DNA of 64,000 nt from B30-G6 sp963701385. Its GTDB lineage: Bacteria; Desulfobacterota; Desulfobacteria; Desulfobacterales; B30-G6. How positions within the stretch are numbered: the first letter of the stretch is position 1; each line of letters opens with the position of its first letter. Under the pieces are notes generated by a model. The model saw only the letters and a program-made list of their open reading frames with translations, was not told the DNA's origin and did no database searches. The DNA lies in assembly GCA_963701385.1 (NCBI GenBank), contig CAVOZW010000017.1, forward strand, positions 1 to 64,000. The letters run 5' to 3'. Below are positions 43,703 to 52,882 of the stretch, piece after piece. A program made the position numbers and the translations under genes.

Positions 43703-46700
43703 CTCACTATTATCTGTGGTACCTTACCCGGGGCCGACCGCAGTAGTTTTAAAACCGGTTCATGCCCTTGCAGCTTGTACCTCACCGTTATGTAATTAAC
43801 CCCAATTCTTTTTAAGGCCTGCGCTTCCTTAGGAAATTCTTTGGGGAAGAACACCCGCTTGCCCCTCTCAAAATCTTTTAGAAATTCCGGGAATGCATCG
43901 AATCCTTGATATTTTTTGGTGAGAAGAATATCGCCGACCTCGATTTTAAACGTCACGTCACCACACGATTGGGGCGAATATTGAAATGTTTTACTGACGG
44001 GGTAATTCTGATTAACCAACTGGACCTTGCTATCGGCACACTGCAATTCCACTAATGTTAAATGGGGTTTGACTTCGGCGTCCCGATTGGCGCCAGTCGG
44101 TTCGGCATTGATGGTCACTTTGTAATTATTTTTAACATATTTGGCTGATTTGGCACCTTTGGTCAAATATACAAGAAAGTCTTTTTCGAAATCGACCTGC
44201 CGGCCGTGCACCTTTTTAGCGTAGTAGCCTTTCTCTACACTGCGATTGATAAACGGTTTTGCCGGGCCATTGATAAACTTGAGCGCCAGGCCTCCCTCTC
44301 CCATCAATGTCTGATTCATGTTGCTGCTATCGGACATATCCTGAAGTTCCACCAGCGTATCCTGTTCCCAGATCTCCTGTAGGCGGCAGGCTGTTTCCTC
44401 GAGTACGTAGCGGTAGAAATAGTCTTTGGGGCCGGCTATCAGGTGCCAGATGGTTTTAGACTCCTTATCAGTGGTTTTGAGTATCGAACTCAGATTGTCC
44501 AGTGAATTGTCAGCCACGTAGTAGGGAATTTTGCTGGTGGCGGCATCATCGCTGAAAATGTCTGCAGCAGCCTGATAGGCCACCGCCCGCGATGAGTAGG
44601 CCGGCTTCAATTCTTCGATGGCTGTTTGATATGCAGCAATAATTTTTCCCGCCAGCAGTCTTTTTTCAATGCTAAGAGTGCCCGCTGCCTTGTCGCCTAA
44701 AGCTTTTTCGGCCTTTTCAATCCTTTTGCCCACCGATTTGACCGCTTTTTTCAGAATGCCGCTTTTCTTAGACTCGCTTTCGGCAACTATTCTGGCTTGT
44801 TGACGAATCGCTTTGAAATCGTCCACCAGAGCTGTCCAAGCCGGTCTATCCTGACCCTCCAAAATCGGTTCCAGCTCCCGCGACATGCGGCTGAGCAGTC
44901 CGAAATAAGGTCCTTCGTCCGTGGCCATGCGTATGCCGGCTTCCTGAAACTGCTCCGGCAAGCTCATCTTGTCGGGTGCGTTCAGAAAAGCCGCCGCAAA
45001 GGTGTGCCAATATCGAAAATAACTGTCGGAGTACCAGGTTTGAAATGCGGCTTTCTGGTTAGCGATCAGCAGGGGATCAAACAAAGCCGCCTCGATTTCA
45101 CCCAAAAAGGCATCGATTCCAACTTTGCCCTGGACATTAAAGGCAGGGGGTACGAAGAGATCGTGGGCACCCCCCAGTTCCGCGCCCCAGAATTCGGCCA
45201 TGGTCGTGGCCGTATAGCCAGGATCAGCATTTATCCAATCGGCCAGCCAGTTGAGCTTGACCCCCTTTAAAGTCAAGACATACTTTAACCAGTTCTGCAG
45301 ATCGGCCATCTCCTGATTGAGGCCGCTGGTATCCTGCTGCCACAGCAGATAGTAAAGGTTCAGCTTAGAAATTTGCTCAACCATCTCGGGTAAAAGGCTT
45401 TGATCCCTATCATCGTCCGCCAGGTTGAACGTCGGCTGAGAATGGACCTTCAGCGATGTCAGCGATTCGCCCGCCATCCTGGCCTTGAGCAGGTTGATTC
45501 GCTTCACCAGGTAGGCCACGTGGCTGCCGATTACGGCCTGGGGGGTGGCCGCGGAAAACTGGGTCAGCGAATCGGTCATCTTTTTCTCTAGGGGGGTCAG
45601 AAAGCCGCTTCGAAACTGGGTGCAATATTTCTGTTTCAACGCACCCTCAATATCACGGCTCTGATGGAGACCGAACCGGGGAATCCACCACCGACTGTTC
45701 TGCGTTTCCACCCTCGATACAGCCTGTTGGAACCGGTCCATGATGACGATATCGCTCAGGAGGTCTCCCTGCAGAACCGGAGCCTGCGACAGTTCATTGG
45801 AAACATCTCTCAGCGTCTTCAGGTTTTTTACAAACGAAAAACTCAACAGCCCGCAAAGGGCGATGATGATCGCTACCCAGGAGGTCAAGCCCAAATTGCG
45901 GGTCAAATGTTTCCATTCGATGGCCCGCTGGGTCAGCGAAAAGAGACCCCTGTCCCCGGGCAATATACGTGCAAAAAAATCATGTAGAAATAGCCCTTTA
46001 CTGCTGGCCGTAAGAACTTCTTTCTCATCGATCAAGCCCAGGTCTTTTAGAAAATGCGAATAGGGCGTGCCCTCCTGGCGGCCACTGCTGAAAAAGATAC
46101 CTCTGAAATTGGGTGTTTCCTGGTAGGGATTTTCCTGGAAGGTGCCTTTTATAAACGCACCGAGGCCGTCTTTTATCTTTTCAAATTCCTCGGGAAATAT
46201 CAGCAGACTCGGGTCAATTCCTTGGGGATCCGGTTTTTCGAACAGGAGCAGCCGAATCTCACGCAACCTGTCGCCAATGGTACTGACGGTCTTTTTAACA
46301 ACTGCATCGGTATCGTTGGATCCGTCAGTATTGACGACACCCATGGCCTGCGCATGCATTTTCTCGGTCAGACGATCACAAAACTGGATGGTCCCTTGAA
46401 TGAGATCACATTTGGTCACCAGAACATATACGGGAAATGTCGCTCCCAGGACGCGGGACAATTCATCGATGCGACGACGAATGCTTTTGCCCGCAGCATC
46501 GAGATCCTCGTCGGAAGCGCTCAGGAGCTTGTCGGCGGCGACGGTGACAACCAGACCGTTCAGGGGTTCCTTTTTCCTGAATTTTGTCAAAAGGGTTAAA
46601 AATTGTTGCCATTCATCTTTATCGCGCCCTTCATCCACCGGAATGGCATACCGACCTGCCGTATCAATGATTATCGCCTGCTCGAAAAACCACCAGTCGC

Positions 46701-46935
46701 AGTTGCGAGTGCCTGATATGCCGGAGGTGCGACTGATTTCAGCAAATGGAGATGACAGATTGGCACTTTTTATGGCGGTTGTTTTTCCAGATCCGCTTTC
46801 ACCGACGATCATATACCAGGGCAGTACATATAAGGGATTGCCGCGTTTCTTGAGGCTGGAATGTCGCAGGGCCGCCATGGCCTCCTTCCAGCGATCCTGC
46901 AGTTCCTGTGACTTCTGTTTTATCTTTCTTGTCAA
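43687..46935 (-). CDS. tssM: TssM (IcmF), main reading frame, N-terminal membrane part out of frame
   Basis: TssM is the inner-membrane to periplasm scaffold of the TssJLM complex. The GTPase-like Walker A GESGSGKT at residues 45-52 of this frame is followed by DTAGRYA-type switch motifs. A transmembrane helix is visible near 355-372 (TSWVAIIIALCGLLSFSF) and a large periplasmic part follows. Two N-terminal transmembrane helices are missing from this frame but occur in the +1-shifted frame just upstream (46799-47182). The start drawn here is a TTG (46935) without a Shine-Dalgarno, so it is not a natural start. A one-base insertion around 46910-46935 best explains this. Downstream it overlaps tagF. 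Confidence 0.93.
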   Translation of the reverse strand: MTRKIKQKSQELQDRWKEAMAALRHSSLKKRGNPLYVLPWYMIVGESGSGKTTAIKSANLSSPFAEISRTSGISGTRNCDWWFFEQAIIIDTAGRYAIPVDEGRDKDEWQQFLTLLTKFRKKEPLNGLVVTVAADKLLSASDEDLDAAGKSIRRRIDELSRVLGATFPVYVLVTKCDLIQGTIQFCDRLTEKMHAQAMGVVNTDGSNDTDAVVKKTVSTIGDRLREIRLLLFEKPDPQGIDPSLLIFPEEFEKIKDGLGAFIKGTFQENPYQETPNFRGIFFSSGRQEGTPYSHFLKDLGLIDEKEVLTASSKGLFLHDFFARILPGDRGLFSLTQRAIEWKHLTRNLGLTSWVAIIIALCGLLSFSFVKNLKTLRDVSNELSQAPVLQGDLLSDIVIMDRFQQAVSRVETQNSRWWIPRFGLHQSRDIEGALKQKYCTQFRSGFLTPLEKKMTDSLTQFSAATPQAVIGSHVAYLVKRINLLKARMAGESLTSLKVHSQPTFNLADDDRDQSLLPEMVEQISKLNLYYLLWQQDTSGLNQEMADLQNWLKYVLTLKGVKLNWLADWINADPGYTATTMAEFWGAELGGAHDLFVPPAFNVQGKVGIDAFLGEIEAALFDPLLIANQKAAFQTWYSDSYFRYWHTFAAAFLNAPDKMSLPEQFQEAGIRMATDEGPYFGLLSRMSRELEPILEGQDRPAWTALVDDFKAIRQQARIVAESESKKSGILKKAVKSVGKRIEKAEKALGDKAAGTLSIEKRLLAGKIIAAYQTAIEELKPAYSSRAVAYQAAADIFSDDAATSKIPYYVADNSLDNLSSILKTTDKESKTIWHLIAGPKDYFYRYVLEETACRLQEIWEQDTLVELQDMSDSSNMNQTLMGEGGLALKFINGPAKPFINRSVEKGYYAKKVHGRQVDFEKDFLVYLTKGAKSAKYVKNNYKVTINAEPTGANRDAEVKPHLTLVELQCADSKVQLVNQNYPVSKTFQYSPQSCGDVTFKIEVGDILLTKKYQGFDAFPEFLKDFERGKRVFFPKEFPKEAQALKRIGVNYITVRYKLQGHEPVLKLLRSAPGKVPQIIVRCWDS

Positions 46936-47182
46936 GTGATCTCAGATAGGATTCGTCCTGTTCGATGACCTGATGCACAAAATTTTGCTCGCGTCGACGC
47001 AGCAACAATTTTCGGACAAGGACAATCACCAGGCAGATGCCCAGAATTCCCGTAAGAATAAAACAGCCTGTCCACCAGGGCCAATGCATAAGCAATACCC
47101 CCCCGAAGACCAAGGCAATGATGAGCGCCACACTGGTAATAATCAAAAACCACTTCAGCAATTTTAAAATGAGCTGCTTCAT
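46799..47182 (-). CDS. tssM: N-terminal membrane segment of TssM, frameshifted
   Basis: The protein in this frame carries the two helices expected at the TssM N-terminus (about residues 7-32 and 36-57, e.g. WFLIITSVALIIALVFGGVLL and GCFILTGILGICLVIVLV), then VRKLLLRRREQNF and QDESYLRSLDKKDK. Shortly after, its reading becomes unrelated and the TssM sequence continues in another frame (KSQELQDRWKEAM...). This is the normal TssM order, so it is one gene with a frameshift. The real contribution of this frame ends near 46930; the rest to 46799 is out-of-frame. The start ATG at 47182 abuts the tssL stop. Confidence 0.85.
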   Translation of the reverse strand: MKQLILKLLKWFLIITSVALIIALVFGGVLLMHWPWWTGCFILTGILGICLVIVLVRKLLLRRREQNFVHQVIEQDESYLRSLDKKDKTEVTGTAGSLEGGHGGPATFQPQETRQSLICTALVYDRR

Positions 47183-47860
47183 CTAGGGTACCGTGCTGAG
47201 CAGGGTTTGACTGATATTGTTCAACACAAACTGATATATGAAAAACATCCCCCCCAAAAGAATCAGGGGAGATAGTATGCCCACCAGGGAGGCCAACGAA
47301 AACCGATGACCTTGCTTCCCTGAAGGTTGCCGTTCCTGATCACTGGGGTAGGCCTCCGGAAACAACCGGCCATGATCGAGGGTTGGCACGCCCATCGATC
47401 CGCCAGATAGCACTTTTAAATTGGAAGTCTTGAGTTGTTCCAGTAGATAGTCATCGCCTTCGTTGCAATACTGTCCGGCAAATCCCATGGCGAGGCAGAT
47501 ATAATAAACTTCGCGAACATCTCTTTGGTGAGGTCCAATGCTGTTCAGCTTTTTGAAAAAGAGCTCTCCAGCATCCGCTGTCTGGTAGTAGCGGCGCTGA
47601 AGCTGCTCCCGCATCCAGTCTGTTTTACCCTCCCATTGAGAGCTCAACAACCGTTCGTCTATCCAAGCAAACACCGCGAATCTTGCCAGGTCATAATCTT
47701 CCCTTGAAAAATTCCCTTGGTTACAAATCGCTTCACTTTCGGTAATCAGGCGCTGGATATCGCCTTTAACCTGATCAAAAGTGGGCTGCCGAGAAGTGTT
47801 TGATTTTGTCACGTAGGCCACAAATGCTATGAGCTTGATAAAACAGTCCGATAATCGCAT
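47183..47860 (-). CDS. tssL: TssL (DotU-like) inner membrane protein
   Basis: TssL binds TssM and the baseplate. The N-terminal cytoplasmic domain has ARFAVFAWIDERLLSSQW and QRRYYQTADAGELFFKKL and VREVYYICLAMGFAGQY, all typical of DotU-family proteins. One C-terminal transmembrane helix (about residues 197-217, SLASLVGILSPLILLGGMFF) anchors it. There is no OmpA-like peptidoglycan-binding extension, so wall binding would have to come from another protein. It follows tssK by 2 bp. Confidence 0.95.
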   Translation of the reverse strand: MRLSDCFIKLIAFVAYVTKSNTSRQPTFDQVKGDIQRLITESEAICNQGNFSREDYDLARFAVFAWIDERLLSSQWEGKTDWMREQLQRRYYQTADAGELFFKKLNSIGPHQRDVREVYYICLAMGFAGQYCNEGDDYLLEQLKTSNLKVLSGGSMGVPTLDHGRLFPEAYPSDQERQPSGKQGHRFSLASLVGILSPLILLGGMFFIYQFVLNNISQTLLSTVP

Positions 47861-47862
47861 GT

Positions 47863-49245
47863 TCAGCTCCCAACCGCCATCAGTTCGACCTTTAAATCAC
47901 CCGGTGCCGTATCCCAGTAAAGCGCCAAGTTGTTTCCTTTTTGAACCTGCGACCACTGATCATGGTGATGGTCTATCTGAAAATAGAGTGAATTGGCGCG
48001 TCTCGGTAATTCTTGAGGCGGTATCTCGAGATGTTCCATTTGAATACCTGGGAGAGACCGGGCAATCAGCAACGGTAGTGTTTCGCGAGTTCCCAGTTTT
48101 GAGATCGAGAGAATTGTTTGAATGAGTGCCTCGATGTCAGCTTCGGTTGAAAACACCAAATAAAATCGGTTTCTTCCCTCGAAGATGGCCGGGGGCAACT
48201 CGGTTGAAAAATAAGTACCATCGTAGAGTAATTGCATGGCATATTCTGGTCCCGCAGTAATCTCATCCAAAAGCCCGGTTATGAGCCGTTGAATCCCCGC
48301 AAAACACTGCCATAAGCGTTGATGATCATATCTCTCAATCAAAGACGTCCCATCTTCAAGCTCTCCCAGCATGGTGATTTTTTCTGAAAATGATGAAAGA
48401 TCTCCGACCAGCTGTTTCAAAACACCATACACCATCCAAGGATGCACCTGCTGGGTCTCAATAAAGTGAAACAGCAAGGGTGTATAACGGTTCAAAGACC
48501 GCAGCGCCAATAAAAAAACCATATCTCTGGAACCAAATTCGGCCGTATGTATGCCCCTATCTCGCTTATAAGACTCCAGTTGCCGACCTCTCGAGGCGAT
48601 TTGATCCCGCACCTCCGTTAGGACATTGAGAAGGACATTTGATCCGGTTATGACAGGGCATGGTGGGATGTACTGATCCGACAAGACAATGGCATCACCC
48701 GATCGTTCTAACCTGGCAACGGGTATCAAAACATATTCTCCCAGCCTGTCTTTCTCTGTCTCCCAAAATATCTTTAATAAGTAGTGCAGTCGTTTGACCT
48801 GTGCATTGGGGCCGTCATGATACAGGTCTTTGATCTCTTCAGCGTCTGTTGTGGCTACATAGCGCGTGGTCACATCTGATACATTTTCCAGGCTGGGTAG
48901 AACCGTTGCGTTTTCACCATTTTCATTCCACTTTTTCAGACCAATGTAGACCTGAAACGGTTTGCCACCATCCAGCCAGTCGTCTTTAAAGGATCGAGCA
49001 GCAACCAGGGCATTGCCGGGAAAAACCACATGGGTCATGTCCGGGAATACCATCTCGGCACCGATCAGATTAAAAATGCCCCTTCCCAGGGAAGCCTGCT
49101 GGATGTCCAAGGCTGCGATGCCCCAAAAATGCGGTGCCATAAACTCAAAAAGGGGCCTCGGCAATGTCTGTTGATAGCGATCATTCAACTGAAGATGCTG
49201 TGGCTGCAAAAAAAGGCCTTGATGCCAAAATAGTGGTTTTTCCAT
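47863..49245 (-). CDS. tssK: TssK baseplate protein
   Basis: TssK (ImpJ/VasE) connects the baseplate to the membrane complex. The start is diagnostic: FWHQGLFLQPQHLQLNDRYQ. Further landmarks are PGNALVAARSFKDDW, the central IPPCPVITGS motif and YIPPCPV-region strands. The C-terminal half contains LEIPPQELPRRANSLYFQID. At 460 residues it has the family's length. It precedes tssL and follows tssJ by 5 bp. Confidence 0.96.
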   Translation of the reverse strand: MEKPLFWHQGLFLQPQHLQLNDRYQQTLPRPLFEFMAPHFWGIAALDIQQASLGRGIFNLIGAEMVFPDMTHVVFPGNALVAARSFKDDWLDGGKPFQVYIGLKKWNENGENATVLPSLENVSDVTTRYVATTDAEEIKDLYHDGPNAQVKRLHYLLKIFWETEKDRLGEYVLIPVARLERSGDAIVLSDQYIPPCPVITGSNVLLNVLTEVRDQIASRGRQLESYKRDRGIHTAEFGSRDMVFLLALRSLNRYTPLLFHFIETQQVHPWMVYGVLKQLVGDLSSFSEKITMLGELEDGTSLIERYDHQRLWQCFAGIQRLITGLLDEITAGPEYAMQLLYDGTYFSTELPPAIFEGRNRFYLVFSTEADIEALIQTILSISKLGTRETLPLLIARSLPGIQMEHLEIPPQELPRRANSLYFQIDHHHDQWSQVQKGNNLALYWDTAPGDLKVELMAVGS

Positions 49246-49250
49246 TTGGA

Positions 49251-49787
49251 CTAGTTTCCTTCAACCATCTGTAATTGTTTTGAACCCAGGTGTATGACAA
49301 GGTTCAACGGTGCCGCTTTGTTTGTTAAAGTACGTTTGAAAATCCCTTTTTTCTCGATGACGGTTGGAATATCGAACATACGCACGACACGCTCTTTTTT
49401 CAGTTGGTAATACCCTGCAACAACGGCGACATATTTGGCGCCTTCGGCACGATCCAGGATAAAGGTCTGATTCTGACCCGGATAAGCGATTAGCTTTTTT
49501 GTATTGGCCACGCTTCCATCAAAGAGATTACATTCCAGCAGTTTGCGGAGTCCATCCTGATCCGCCGTCATTTGGTTGAACGAATTCTGATTGTTCAACT
49601 GATAAACACAAATTAACAGGGTGTGCGGCATGCCGTCGACGAGATTCAATTGGCCATCATTTCTGAGTTCTAGGGTGATCTCCTGCGGCCCTTGAACCCA
49701 TTCAGGTGGTGGTGGTTTCTTAGCGGCACAAGAAAATATAAATAAAAAGCCCACCGAAACAACAACTGCTTTTGTGATTGCTTTCAA
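49251..49787 (-). CDS. tssJ: TssJ outer-membrane lipoprotein
   Basis: TssJ (SciN/VasD) anchors the TssJLM complex to the outer membrane. A lipoprotein signal ends at Cys20 (FLFIFSC). The mature part has the transthyretin-like beta fold: ITLELRNDGQLNLVDGMPHTLLICVYQL with the SFNQMTADQDGLRKLLECNLFD loop, and KYVAVVAGYYQLKKERVVRMFDIP. It overlaps the gene upstream by 4 bp (ATGA) and precedes tssK. Confidence 0.95.
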   Translation of the reverse strand: MKAITKAVVVSVGFLFIFSCAAKKPPPPEWVQGPQEITLELRNDGQLNLVDGMPHTLLICVYQLNNQNSFNQMTADQDGLRKLLECNLFDGSVANTKKLIAYPGQNQTFILDRAEGAKYVAVVAGYYQLKKERVVRMFDIPTVIEKKGIFKRTLTNKAAPLNLVIHLGSKQLQMVEGN

Positions 49788-50536
49788 CGTGATTCCTCCT
49801 GAATTTCTGAAAATTCACGACAGTTCTTTTCAAACTCTCTTAACAGCTTGTCCTTAAATCTCTCGGATTGCAACCAATTTTTAACCACTTGATATTTATC
49901 ATTAAATTGTTCAAAGCAATCGGCTTTTTTAAACACGCCGATTTTCAGACCACCGGTCTCTTCTGACATCATTTTTCCCGGATCCAGTTCCTCCAATATT
50001 TGTAATACAATCGATTTGGCTGCCGTTGAAAATGCCCGGTGTGACGTTAAAAAGGCTTGGTTGATCTTGCTGATATAGCTCTCAAGGGAATCCGATTGAG
50101 TGGTTCCTTCGATCTGTGATCCGATAATTTGCCGAATGGTTTCCTCCCCTTTGGTATAGCCATAGAGCCTCGTATTGATGCTTTCTATCAAGGAATTAAG
50201 ACTGTTAAATACTAGATTGAACGATTCTATTAGTCGATCCGAAAATTCCTGAGGCGTTAGGTCATTGGCGGAAATAGATCTACCTAAAAGTAGAGATATC
50301 AAACTTGGAAGCGCGTCGCCATTTTGGGGCTCATGTGTCACCGTATCTATGGACACAGGTTGATTCAAGGATACCAATCTTTCCAAGCATGCAATCCTCT
50401 CTTTCATGCTTAAAGATGTCAGTACGTTGTCGAGATAGGACTCGACCAGCGTTTCGGCGCTCGAAGGCGCCGAAGAACATATGCCTTCAATATCTTCCAT
50501 TATTTGTTGCATATTGATTTCTGCGGTTCTTGCCAT
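49784..50536 (-). CDS. T6SS protein resembling the TagH/Fha C-terminal domain, without FHA
   Basis: This 250-residue, mostly helical protein has no FHA domain. Its middle and C-terminal part (FNSLNSLIESINTRLYGYTKG, then SYISKINQAFLTSHRAF, then ILEELDPGKM) follows the layout of the C-terminal domain of TagH/Fha proteins, where a long helix pair is followed by (L)xxHQxALxxAMxxAL...FDPxxL. The likeness is at the pattern level, so I am only moderately sure. It is translationally coupled to tssJ and lies directly after the Cys-rich protein gene, so a role as a baseplate or phospho-signalling accessory is likely. Confidence 0.68.
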   Translation of the reverse strand: MARTAEINMQQIMEDIEGICSSAPSSAETLVESYLDNVLTSLSMKERIACLERLVSLNQPVSIDTVTHEPQNGDALPSLISLLLGRSISANDLTPQEFSDRLIESFNLVFNSLNSLIESINTRLYGYTKGEETIRQIIGSQIEGTTQSDSLESYISKINQAFLTSHRAFSTAAKSIVLQILEELDPGKMMSEETGGLKIGVFKKADCFEQFNDKYQVVKNWLQSERFKDKLLREFEKNCREFSEIQEESR

Positions 50537-50537
50537 A

Positions 50538-52739
50538 TCAATCCTTTTTGGAAGGTTTTTGGATAATCGTCTTTTCTAATTCATCATCCGCTTTGTCGTT
50601 GCCCACCAATTTCGTTGTGTCTTTGAATTGATCGGCGCTCTGCTTTTTATTATTTGTTTTAACGAACTTTGACATGATCTGTCGGTCAAAGGGGGAGCTT
50701 TTTGCGGATGCATCCGTTTTTGATATAATTATTGTTTTTGGAAGGCCTTCATCCAAAGCATCGGCATTCGAGGAATTCATATTCGATCCAGTTATTGGTA
50801 CGATGATGGTTTCCTGTGACTCGATACTTTCATCGTTTAATCTATTTTCAAATCCGCCCCGTGCTGAGCTGCCATTGGCGCTTGAGGCAGGCGAGGGCTT
50901 ATTGTTGTATTTGCGTTCATCAAAATGCGCTGAGCTTTGAAACCTGTCAGCTGAGATAATGACGGTTTCATAAATATCTGCTTCTTCTTGATCATCGATC
51001 GTATGAATCTGGGGTGCGTCTTGTGTGGGAATGGGTTCTGGGCGGGACTCATTTGATTCAACTTTAGCTGCAAAAGCTTCGCGCCATTTCTTCAGGATAT
51101 GCATCAAAATGTTTTGGGGATCCTTGTCCATGGAGGCCGTTTTGGGCGATGAGGATGGCGGGGATGGTCTGTTCTGAAACAGCTTTTCTTTTACATCCGA
51201 TCGTAATTTTTCAAGTGAAATATAAAATGCGTGTATCGATCCATTTGAATCTAGTGTTATGTTTCCTTTTAACAATGACATTCCCAGTTCAAGGGATTGA
51301 TCCCAAAAAGGTGCCAAGGTTTGATTCACACTTCTCTTTTCTGGATTCCAAAAAATATTTTCTGGCGTTAAATTTAGAAAACCGGTTCGGATCAGATCAA
51401 GATTACCGGAATTTATGTGTTCGCCTGATAGATCTTCAAGCATCTGGCCGATTCCACGGGATACCGTATCCGCATCCTGGGATTGATTGACCAACAGGGC
51501 ATAAAACCAAATTGTTCCAATATCGTAAAGAGGCCTGGATTTAAGCTGGTTGCGAATTTCCAGCGTGCCGGTAGTACACGGCCCAACACCCAGAAAACTC
51601 ACTTTAAAATTCCACATAAGCGGGTGGAAAGCGTCTGGGTCAACGACTTTGATCCAAACTCTGCTGAGCGATAATTCCAGATCAGGATATTCATCGGGCA
51701 TAAAATTCGGAAAACAGCTTTGGAAAAGATTTGAAAGAAAGGATAACTTCAAATAAAGAATTTCAAGAAACAACGCGTCGTCTTTATCCATAAATAAAAT
51801 TGGCCGGCTGCCAAAACGTTTGATAACAGACGAAAAATATGGCGTTTTTCCCGGATCCGGGTCAGCAGCATACCGATCTCTCAAGTCCATAGCAGATGCA
51901 CCGGATATCAACATCAGGGAATCACGCGCGTTCAATGTTACCGCAGGAAACATGAGCATAAAAAAGGGGTAAAAAGAAAAGGGAATTATTCTAGAGCCAA
52001 CCAAGTCCTTCGAACGATAACAAGCGCTTCGTTCATTACAGTCGGAACATGGGATGTTCACTTTAACCTTATCTTTAGTGTCGAAAATATGCCCATACCC
52101 AGCCAGCAACTGGCTCAAATCCTTTATTTGTTCTCGTTGGCCACCCTCCTTTGATGGTACATAAAATGACATATTCTCATTTTGATGGCAGCAGGTTGGG
52201 CAGTATAAATATCGTTTTAGGGATGTTGCGTAGCGCTGCAAGTCGCCTTTTTGTAATAGATCATCATCAATGCATAACTGTAACTGCTGTAAGCAGGTTG
52301 GGCACGGCGGATGAAAAAAGCGATTTTGTAATTTGCAGTAAAAAAGCGATGCCATCGGCAGAAGCCTGCCGCTATCGCTGATATGTTCTTTATGCAATAT
52401 AAGCTTGGTTGGTTGATCCATCATGGCATAAAAATCAAAGACCGATTGCCATGCATCCACCACCGCCTCATTCTGCAATGATTGAAAACCATCGTGACTG
52501 GCCTGGATCAGATCCTTTTGCACCATCAGGCACACCGATTGAATCTTACTTTTTGCAGGGGTGAGAATGTTAGCCCCAATCAAGCGAAACATGGGATCGT
52601 CGTCATTCAACACCAAAAAGGGTGACATCGAATCTTCTTGACTACCGATTTTCAATGCAGAATCATTTAATTCCAAATAAAAAGGTCGGCTGTCATCTAA
52701 CAGCGGAAGTAGAGATGCTGTGATGTATGTCTTTGGCAC
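50538..52739 (-). CDS. Cys-rich T6SS-associated protein with a tail of TxI-type putative phospho-Thr motifs
   Basis: This 733-residue protein heads the operon. The start is GTG (52739) with GGGAGGG upstream. Residues ~145-255 hold pairs of CxxC (PPCPTC, LYCPTCC, PCSDC, then SAC), so one or two structural zinc sites are likely. The middle is globular and of unknown family (FYPFFMLMFPAVTLNARDSLML, FLNLTPENIFWNP). From ~520 to the end it is disordered and rich in Ser, Asp and Lys, with four similar sites: T592 (ETVIIS), T644 (ETIIVP), T669 (KTIIIS) and T724 (KTIIQK). Such acidic-flanked T-I/V-I sites resemble kinase targets read by FHA domains. With kinase, phosphatase and FHA proteins in this island, a phospho-scaffold role is plausible but inferred. 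Confidence 0.78.
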   Translation of the reverse strand: MPKTYITASLLPLLDDSRPFYLELNDSALKIGSQEDSMSPFLVLNDDDPMFRLIGANILTPAKSKIQSVCLMVQKDLIQASHDGFQSLQNEAVVDAWQSVFDFYAMMDQPTKLILHKEHISDSGRLLPMASLFYCKLQNRFFHPPCPTCLQQLQLCIDDDLLQKGDLQRYATSLKRYLYCPTCCHQNENMSFYVPSKEGGQREQIKDLSQLLAGYGHIFDTKDKVKVNIPCSDCNERSACYRSKDLVGSRIIPFSFYPFFMLMFPAVTLNARDSLMLISGASAMDLRDRYAADPDPGKTPYFSSVIKRFGSRPILFMDKDDALFLEILYLKLSFLSNLFQSCFPNFMPDEYPDLELSLSRVWIKVVDPDAFHPLMWNFKVSFLGVGPCTTGTLEIRNQLKSRPLYDIGTIWFYALLVNQSQDADTVSRGIGQMLEDLSGEHINSGNLDLIRTGFLNLTPENIFWNPEKRSVNQTLAPFWDQSLELGMSLLKGNITLDSNGSIHAFYISLEKLRSDVKEKLFQNRPSPPSSSPKTASMDKDPQNILMHILKKWREAFAAKVESNESRPEPIPTQDAPQIHTIDDQEEADIYETVIISADRFQSSAHFDERKYNNKPSPASSANGSSARGGFENRLNDESIESQETIIVPITGSNMNSSNADALDEGLPKTIIISKTDASAKSSPFDRQIMSKFVKTNNKKQSADQFKDTTKLVGNDKADDELEKTIIQKPSKKD

Positions 52740-52852
52740 CCATTCCCTCCCTTCTGGGCGTTACTCAATGACTGTTCAATCTATCTTTTACAGTAAAAGG
52801 GAGCTTAATGTTTAATGTTGGAAAACTTGATAGCCATTTTCACAGTATCCAT

Positions 52853-52882
52853 TATATACCTCTCGGTGTATTTTTAAATCAA
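52853..52882 (-). promoter_or_regulatory. Putative sigma70 promoter of the T6SS core operon
   Basis: On the minus strand TTGATT (52877-52882), 18 bp, then TATATA (52853-52858), which overlaps TATAAT at 52851-52856. It lies 112 bp upstream of the GTG start of the first operon gene. No sigma54 box is seen. Confidence 0.4.

Noticed and set aside
46905..46945. Programmed -1 frameshift in tssM
   Set aside because: The two frames differ by +1, which a -1 slip cannot join, and no typical slippery heptamer with a structure was seen.
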